Assembly (NCBI GenBank): GCA_030737835.1
Contig: CM060848.1
Coordinates: forward strand, 16,082,804 to 16,146,803
Direction: 5' to 3'
Length of the DNA stretch: 64,000 nucleotides
DNA from: Acorus gramineus
Lineage: Eukaryota > Streptophyta > Magnoliopsida > Acorales > Acoraceae
Shown here: one piece after another, positions 59,301 through 64,000 of the stretch
Layout of the letters: each line of letters begins with the position of its first letter
Numbering within the stretch: the first letter of the stretch is position 1
Position numbers and translations under genes: made by a program
Notes under the pieces: generated by a model
What the model was told of the DNA's origin: nothing
What the model saw: the letters and a program-made list of their open reading frames with translations, nothing else
The model's database searches: none

Positions 59301-60102
59301 CACGCATCCCTGATGTACTACTTTATTTATGTGGTAACTCAAATAAAGATCTGCTACAAAATAATCCATCATCATCTACAGAGATTAATTAGGTAAAAAT
59401 GTGACTTTTCAAACCCCACCCCCACCCCCACCGTCCACTAGTCCACGGCTGCCGTGAAGGACCGAAAGGCCAGAATACGAAATGTGAGAAAATTGTGGTT
59501 CCAAGAATGTGCCAGCTAAGAGAACGGGATTCACGGATGGGGAACACAATGACACATTCAGCGTTAATAACCGCTTTTATATTATTCAACGCCCAACTTT
59601 ATATACGACCAAAAAAAGCCTTTACGACCATCTATTACGTCGTTCCTTAACCTCTAAATAAACGGGACTATTACATTCACGATTTTATTTTATTTTTATT
59701 TTTGGTTGAGATACAAGAAAAGAAAGGTAGTAATACATGAAAATTCATATATAACAACTTCCCCCATATAGTCGATTATTTTTGTGATTATTGATTTAAA
59801 ACAAACAAATGATATATTGATTGATGATGCTTATATCATATATACGCATTAACTAATAATTTGTGTTAATTAATACCATAATAAACACAGAGAGAGAGAG
59901 AGAGACATACGATAATCTCAGCAATGACACGGGGTTGCCTGAGGGGTTTGAGGAGGAAGGCGAGGGCCCTAGTGAGGACAACCACCAGACATATCTGAAG
60001 AATGATAAGTGGAAGTGCATAGTCGAGAGGGTTGTCTCCTTGAAACGATCCATTCGACGTCGCCTTCATTGGTGCCGGGCACCCTGTTTCATTCGTCCCC
60101 AT
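56345..60102 (-). CDS. Cation/H+ antiporter, CHX15-like, intact
   Basis: Two exons: 60102-59911 (64 codons) and 58615-56345, joined across a 1295-bp intron (ATC|gtatgt, tgcag|GGA), give 820 residues, the usual length of plant CHX15-type proteins. Exon 1 begins [20 protein letters not shown] and holds the first membrane helix. Exon 2 continues [11 protein letters not shown] and supplies the multi-helix Na+/H+-exchanger domain (to about residue 430), with the ion-site [15 protein letters not shown] (Asn200, Asp201) and [15 protein letters not shown] long cytosolic C-terminal region with universal-stress-like folds ends in [23 protein letters not shown] proteins exchange K+ or other monovalent cations for protons at endomembranes or the plasma membrane and tune pH and K+ balance. 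Exon 2 is very GC-rich. Two decayed relatives lie to the left in the same orientation. Confidence 0.93.
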
Positions 60103-60434
60103 CTCCTATCCTTGATCCTTAATTAAACTCTTCACATTTGTAATCACCAATATAAAATAAAATAAAATAAAATAAAATTCAATTAGATGAACCAAAATAG
60201 GAAACGAAATCTTTTTGACGTAATTAATTGATTCCTTTGTAATTACCTGCTTATTGACAAAGATTTAAAACAAATACAGAAGAAGAAGAACAACAACAAC
60301 AACAACGAGAAGTGGTGGATGGAAAAGAAAACAGAAGTAGAACGACCAAAACCCCCACTAAAATTAGTCCCCCGAGGAGTTATAGAGAGAGAGATGTGTT
60401 GGCATTTCCCTTTGACATTCATACATATATACAA
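60103..60434 (-). other. CHX 5' UTR, possibly with an intron
   Basis: Between the ATG and the TATA box. On the minus strand AAGCAG|GTAATTAC at about 60246 could be a 5'-UTR donor, with an acceptor shortly before the ATG. A (CAA/TTG)n repeat lies at 60290-60306 and (TAAAA)n at 60152-60176. Confidence 0.4.
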
Positions 60435-60444
60435 CTATTTATAG
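60435..60444 (-). promoter_or_regulatory. TATA box of the CHX gene
   Basis: CTATAAATAG on the minus strand, about 335 bases upstream of the ATG. It is a near-consensus plant TATA element. Confidence 0.65.
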
Positions 60445-60455
60445 GACATCACAGA

Positions 60456-60480
60456 CCCCCCCCCCCCCCCCCCCCCCCCC
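60456..60480. repeat. C25 homopolymer next to the CHX TATA box
   Basis: Twenty-five consecutive C on the plus strand, hence G25 on the CHX sense strand, ending 11 bases upstream of the TATA box. Two further long C runs lie in this duplicated locus: 47235-47252 (18) and 61926-61941 (16). Confidence 0.95.
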
Positions 60481-62040
60481 AATTTAGTTAAACCCGAAAC
60501 TGCCGCTTCGCCCATCCCAATAGTTTATTCGTTGATCTCTATCGGTTAAATGAGAATTGTGGGCCATCCCCCATTCATAAATGTGAGAAGATGCTATTCA
60601 CTTTGTTTTGTTAATTAACATCGGACGGTGGGTCCTAATAAACCCTCGTATAAGGAGTTCTTAGATTCCCGTTGTCTCTTCCTCTCTCCATTGTTTAATA
60701 ATCAGTCACTAGTCATTTCTTTTTATATTAAACATTATTAATCTTGCATAGCTAAAAATTCTCCACTAAAGACGTGTCTCTTCCATATTGCACCATGTGG
60801 TGTCTGTTAGAGAGTCTTTTAAACTTGTCAACAAAGGGTCCCGAGCGAAAACAAATATGGGTGCAGATATTGGTCTATCTCATCATCGTTACTCTATTTT
60901 ATTTTAAAAAAAAAATTGGTGTCTCAAAATTTGATTTTTGGTCATCCTCTATTAATCGACTTTTTCAAATCTCGATTTACTCATTTATAGTATAGATCGT
61001 TCATCTCCTCGGATCAACAGTCGATCTCTCTTTTAATCCAATGGATAGAGATTCGTGGATCATGGATCGGTTAAATCACATATCGTGATCAATCAAATCA
61101 TAGGCCTAAGTTAATTAGGTCATGGGTTTTAGACACGTTACATATTGTCATCGGATTCAAAAAATAATTCTTGTAATATATATTTGTTTTATATATATAT
61201 ATCAACGGTTGAAGTTTTTAAGTTTGCAAATGATCGTCTCATATAAAAGAGAAAAAAAACAGGGAACATTGAAAATTAATTAACAATTATTATGAATGCA
61301 CTTGGAAGAGAACCAAGACGGGGACACGTAAGTGGTTTTGGGAATTAGAAGATATTCATCAACCAACATGGCTGATGTGAAAGATTATCGTACGCTATCA
61401 TCACGTTGAGATATAATTAAGGCTCCGTTTGATTCTATTTTATTAAAACGATTTTGTTTTTAATTAAGTATAAAATTAAAAAATATTATTAAACTCATTC
61501 TAAAAAATTGGCTTAATTAAAAAATTACTTTCAGCTTTTAGTGCAAAAATATTAATTTTTAAAAAATAAAAAAAATCTGTTTTTTTTAAATTAAATCTAT
61601 TTATTTTATTTAAAATCTTATTTTTTATAAATATTTTTAAACGGACCTTAAGCCTTTTATTGGCTATTTTTTACCCTTTTAAAAAAATATATCCAAAGTC
61701 AGAGGCAACTATGATTATTGTAAAGTTTAACTATAATATAATAAAATTATTAGCTCATGAGTCATAATCAATCTATCAGCAGGGTGAACTACTGAACCCC
61801 TCATTCATCTTTATCTCATTCAAATATCTTCTCCCCTCCCCTGGATCCTATGTAACGGTGATACGTGGACTCAGCAAAAACCCATTGAAACCCAAACGTT
61901 ACTGCCGTGAACATTGACATCCCATCCCCCCCCCCCCCCCCTTCCCTTTCTTTCCCTTCTCCTCTAATGTTATTTGTAATGTTCAACATTATTACAACAG
62001 TTATAACATTTCTTTATAATTGAATAAATATTTTAATGTA
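60481..62040. other. Upstream region of CHX and spacer
   Basis: AT-rich. The part 61200-61850 is the paralogue of 51641-52760 and carries neither the Mutator-like insertion nor a gene. No other coding sequence recognised. Confidence 0.5.
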
Positions 62041-62044
62041 ATTA

Positions 62045-62595
62045 GTTGAATCTATGATTTGGCTTATTCAATTTAGATCATGTGTGCTGCAATTTGATTC
62101 ATTAGTAGTTTAGTTCGATTGAAAATTTATGCAGTATGATATATTCATTATTCAGTCCAATTAACAAGTGCCATTTAAGAAGCATCAACAAATACTTCAA
62201 GTATTATGTAAACAATGATCACAATCCCCTACAAATGCTTTGGTTGAATTAACCTAATCCAATTCAAGATTGAGGCATCAACATTCAGTTCGATTAACAA
62301 ATACTTTAGTTCGATTAACAAATACTTTAGTTCAATTCAATCACAATTCAAATTTGTTTCATGAGCATTGTAGTTTGATTCGTTAGTAGTTCAGTTCGAT
62401 TCATGAGTATTATATAGTTTGATTAATCAGTAGTTCAGTTCAATTAACAAATAATCTCAGTTCGATTGATAAATATTTTAGTTTGATTAACAAGTAGTTC
62501 ATTCAACCACAATTCAGTTTGTTTCATGTGTACTGTATAGATACTTTCATTAACAGTTCAATTCAATTAACAAATATTACAGTTTAGTTTAATTT
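62045..62595. repeat. Array of degenerate AGTTCGATTAACAAATA repeats
   Basis: More than a dozen copies of (T)AGTT(C/T)(G/A)ATT followed by AACAA(A/G)TA, CATGAGTA or CGTTAGTA, mostly direct, for example the twin TTCGATTAACAAATACTTTA units at 62291-62330. It is a diverged minisatellite or the subterminal region of a transposon. Confidence 0.6.
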
Positions 62596-62700
62596 GTACG
62601 ACTTTTAGTCTCTTAAATAATTATAAAATATAGGACCAGGGGAGGGATTGCAATCCTATTAACAAATACAATTTGTTAAAGTAAGACTAGTGCCTCCCTC

Positions 62701-63976
62701 TAAAGGAATTTTTTAAAGATAACTCCCTACGAAAACAAAAAAAAAAAAACAAAATTTCACTTTTGACCCCAGGCTAAGTTTATTTACAAAATTGGCCTTA
62801 GGACTATTTTGACCTTGGGGGTGCGCTGACTGGTCCACCTATTATCACGACGGAGATATTATTCACAATCACATCTCCTCCGCTTCACTCCCGCGTGCAC
62901 GCTGACCCGCGCTGGCACACGCTGGAGAGATGCACATCTCCCCCACATGGGAGACGTGCATGTCCCCTGCGCTCTGCTCAGGCGTCAACACGTGCATAGG
63001 GGTGATTAATTTTTTTTTTTTTTTTTTCATAAAATTTAATTTTTATAAAATTAGTTAAAAGTCATACAATGAAAAGATAAGAAAAGTAATAATAATCAAT
63101 CATTTATAAAATTTAATTTTTCAAAGTAATATTTGATTGGAGATAATGTAGGCATAAAAAAGGCCTAACTTTGATTTAAAATTAAAATCAAGTTTAAATT
63201 TTAAAATTCAAATAAAATTTAACATTTAAAATTCAGATAATATTTAAAATTTAATTTTATAAAAAAACTATTTAGATAAAAAAAAATCAACAAGAGGAAA
63301 TAACCATTTATAAAATTTAATTTTATAAAACAACCATTTATATATTAAAAAAAAAGAGGAAACAATAATATTTAAAATTTAAATTTATAAAACAACCATT
63401 TATACATATTTGCATGTGATTTGTTTTTTATAAATGATTGTTTTATAAAATTAAATTTTAAATATTATCTAAATTTTATATCTTAAATCTTATTTGAATT
63501 CTTATCTTTCCTAGATTATATCTAACCAAATATTATTTTGAAAGAGAGGAAAAAATAATGATGAGTATTATTTGTATTTGGGAATGGATCATTTGTTTAT
63601 TTTTTTATGATTGTTTACATATTAGATTATTTTATTAATTTTTTCAACATCTATTGGGATCAATTTATTGCATCTCCACAGATAATTTATTAAATTAAAA
63701 GTATAAATAATTCTGTTAAGGAAAAAAATAAAATAAAAAAATAACCCCTCGCACGCGCGCAACACGGGTTAGCGCGCGCGGGGGTGAAGCGGCGAAAAAG
63801 TGATTGAAACGTGATTGTGAATCAAGTCTCTGCTGTGGCAATAGGTGGACTGGTCAGCATATCTACGTGGCGCGTTAACTAGGTAAAATCCGTTCTCAGA
63901 ACCAGTTTTACGAATAAACTAACTCCGGGATAAAAGTGAAATTTTTTTTAGGGAATTATTTTCAAAAATTGCCCTA
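62701..63976. mobile_element. Foldback element with very long inverted arms
   Basis: Nearly the whole 1.28 kb is palindromic around about 63400. The left end TAAAGGAATTTTTTAAAGAT pairs with the complement of TAGGGCAATTTTTGAAAATA. Then AAAATTTCACTTTT, CTGACTGGTCCACCTATT/CTGACCAGTCCACCTATT and TTCACAATCAC occur in mirror order, with GC-rich CACGCGCG/GCGCGCG blocks at 62890-62990 and 63750-63790. The AT-rich centre also folds. No coding sequence. Mutator-like or a foldback MITE; no 9-bp duplication recognised. Confidence 0.65.
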
Positions 63977-64000
63977 AATTTAATATAAGAACACTCAAAG

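Overview
This is nuclear DNA of a flowering plant. Genes are split by GT-AG introns and separated by long AT-rich stretches full of plant transposons. There are no operons, Shine-Dalgarno sites, CRISPR arrays or rRNA/tRNA genes. Coding GC is bimodal: the arogenate-dehydratase-like gene and exon 2 of the cation exchanger are very GC-rich, while the L3, VTT-domain and coiled-coil genes are AT-rich. That fits a monocot or early-diverging angiosperm better than a typical eudicot, but this is a weak inference and I cannot name the species.

Layout. 0-1 kb: last exon of plastid ribosomal protein L3 (+). 3-4.2 kb: an intronless arogenate/prephenate-dehydratase-like gene (-) with substitutions in its key motifs. 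4.5-11.9 kb: gene-free, with microsatellites and MITEs. 11.9-16.9 kb: a three-exon coiled-coil, tail-anchored protein (-) whose second intron holds a hAT-type element. 17-34 kb: mostly repeats, with two small basic-protein genes (24.2 and 29.9 kb, +), a 5'-truncated LINE with target-site duplication, and two weak small gene candidates (31.9 and 34.5 kb). 35.6-38.7 kb: a four-exon VTT/TVP38-TMEM64 membrane protein gene (-) with a 200-bp hairpin in intron 3. 40.7-62 kb: a duplicated and decaying cation/H+ exchanger (CHX15-like) locus. Its only intact copy lies at 56.3-60.1 kb (-); broken relics lie at 41.2 and 48.6-50.2 kb. 62-64 kb: an array of short repeats and a foldback element.

The most notable content is mobile DNA that has picked up host gene pieces. 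A 1.4-kb element with terminal inverted repeats and a TTA duplication carries a broken GH17 beta-1,3-glucanase fragment (41.7-43.1 kb). A 718-bp Mutator-like element with a perfect 10-bp target duplication carries a broken N-terminal fragment of the ribosome-assembly factor LTV1 (51.8-52.5 kb). The latter sits inside the decayed copy of the CHX duplication; the paralogous flank near 61.37 kb lacks it.

The genes do not form a pathway. They are independent housekeeping or membrane functions: plastid translation, phenylalanine synthesis, endomembrane lipid/VTT function and ion homeostasis. All boundaries come from reading the sequence and splice sites by eye; no database search or alignment program was run.
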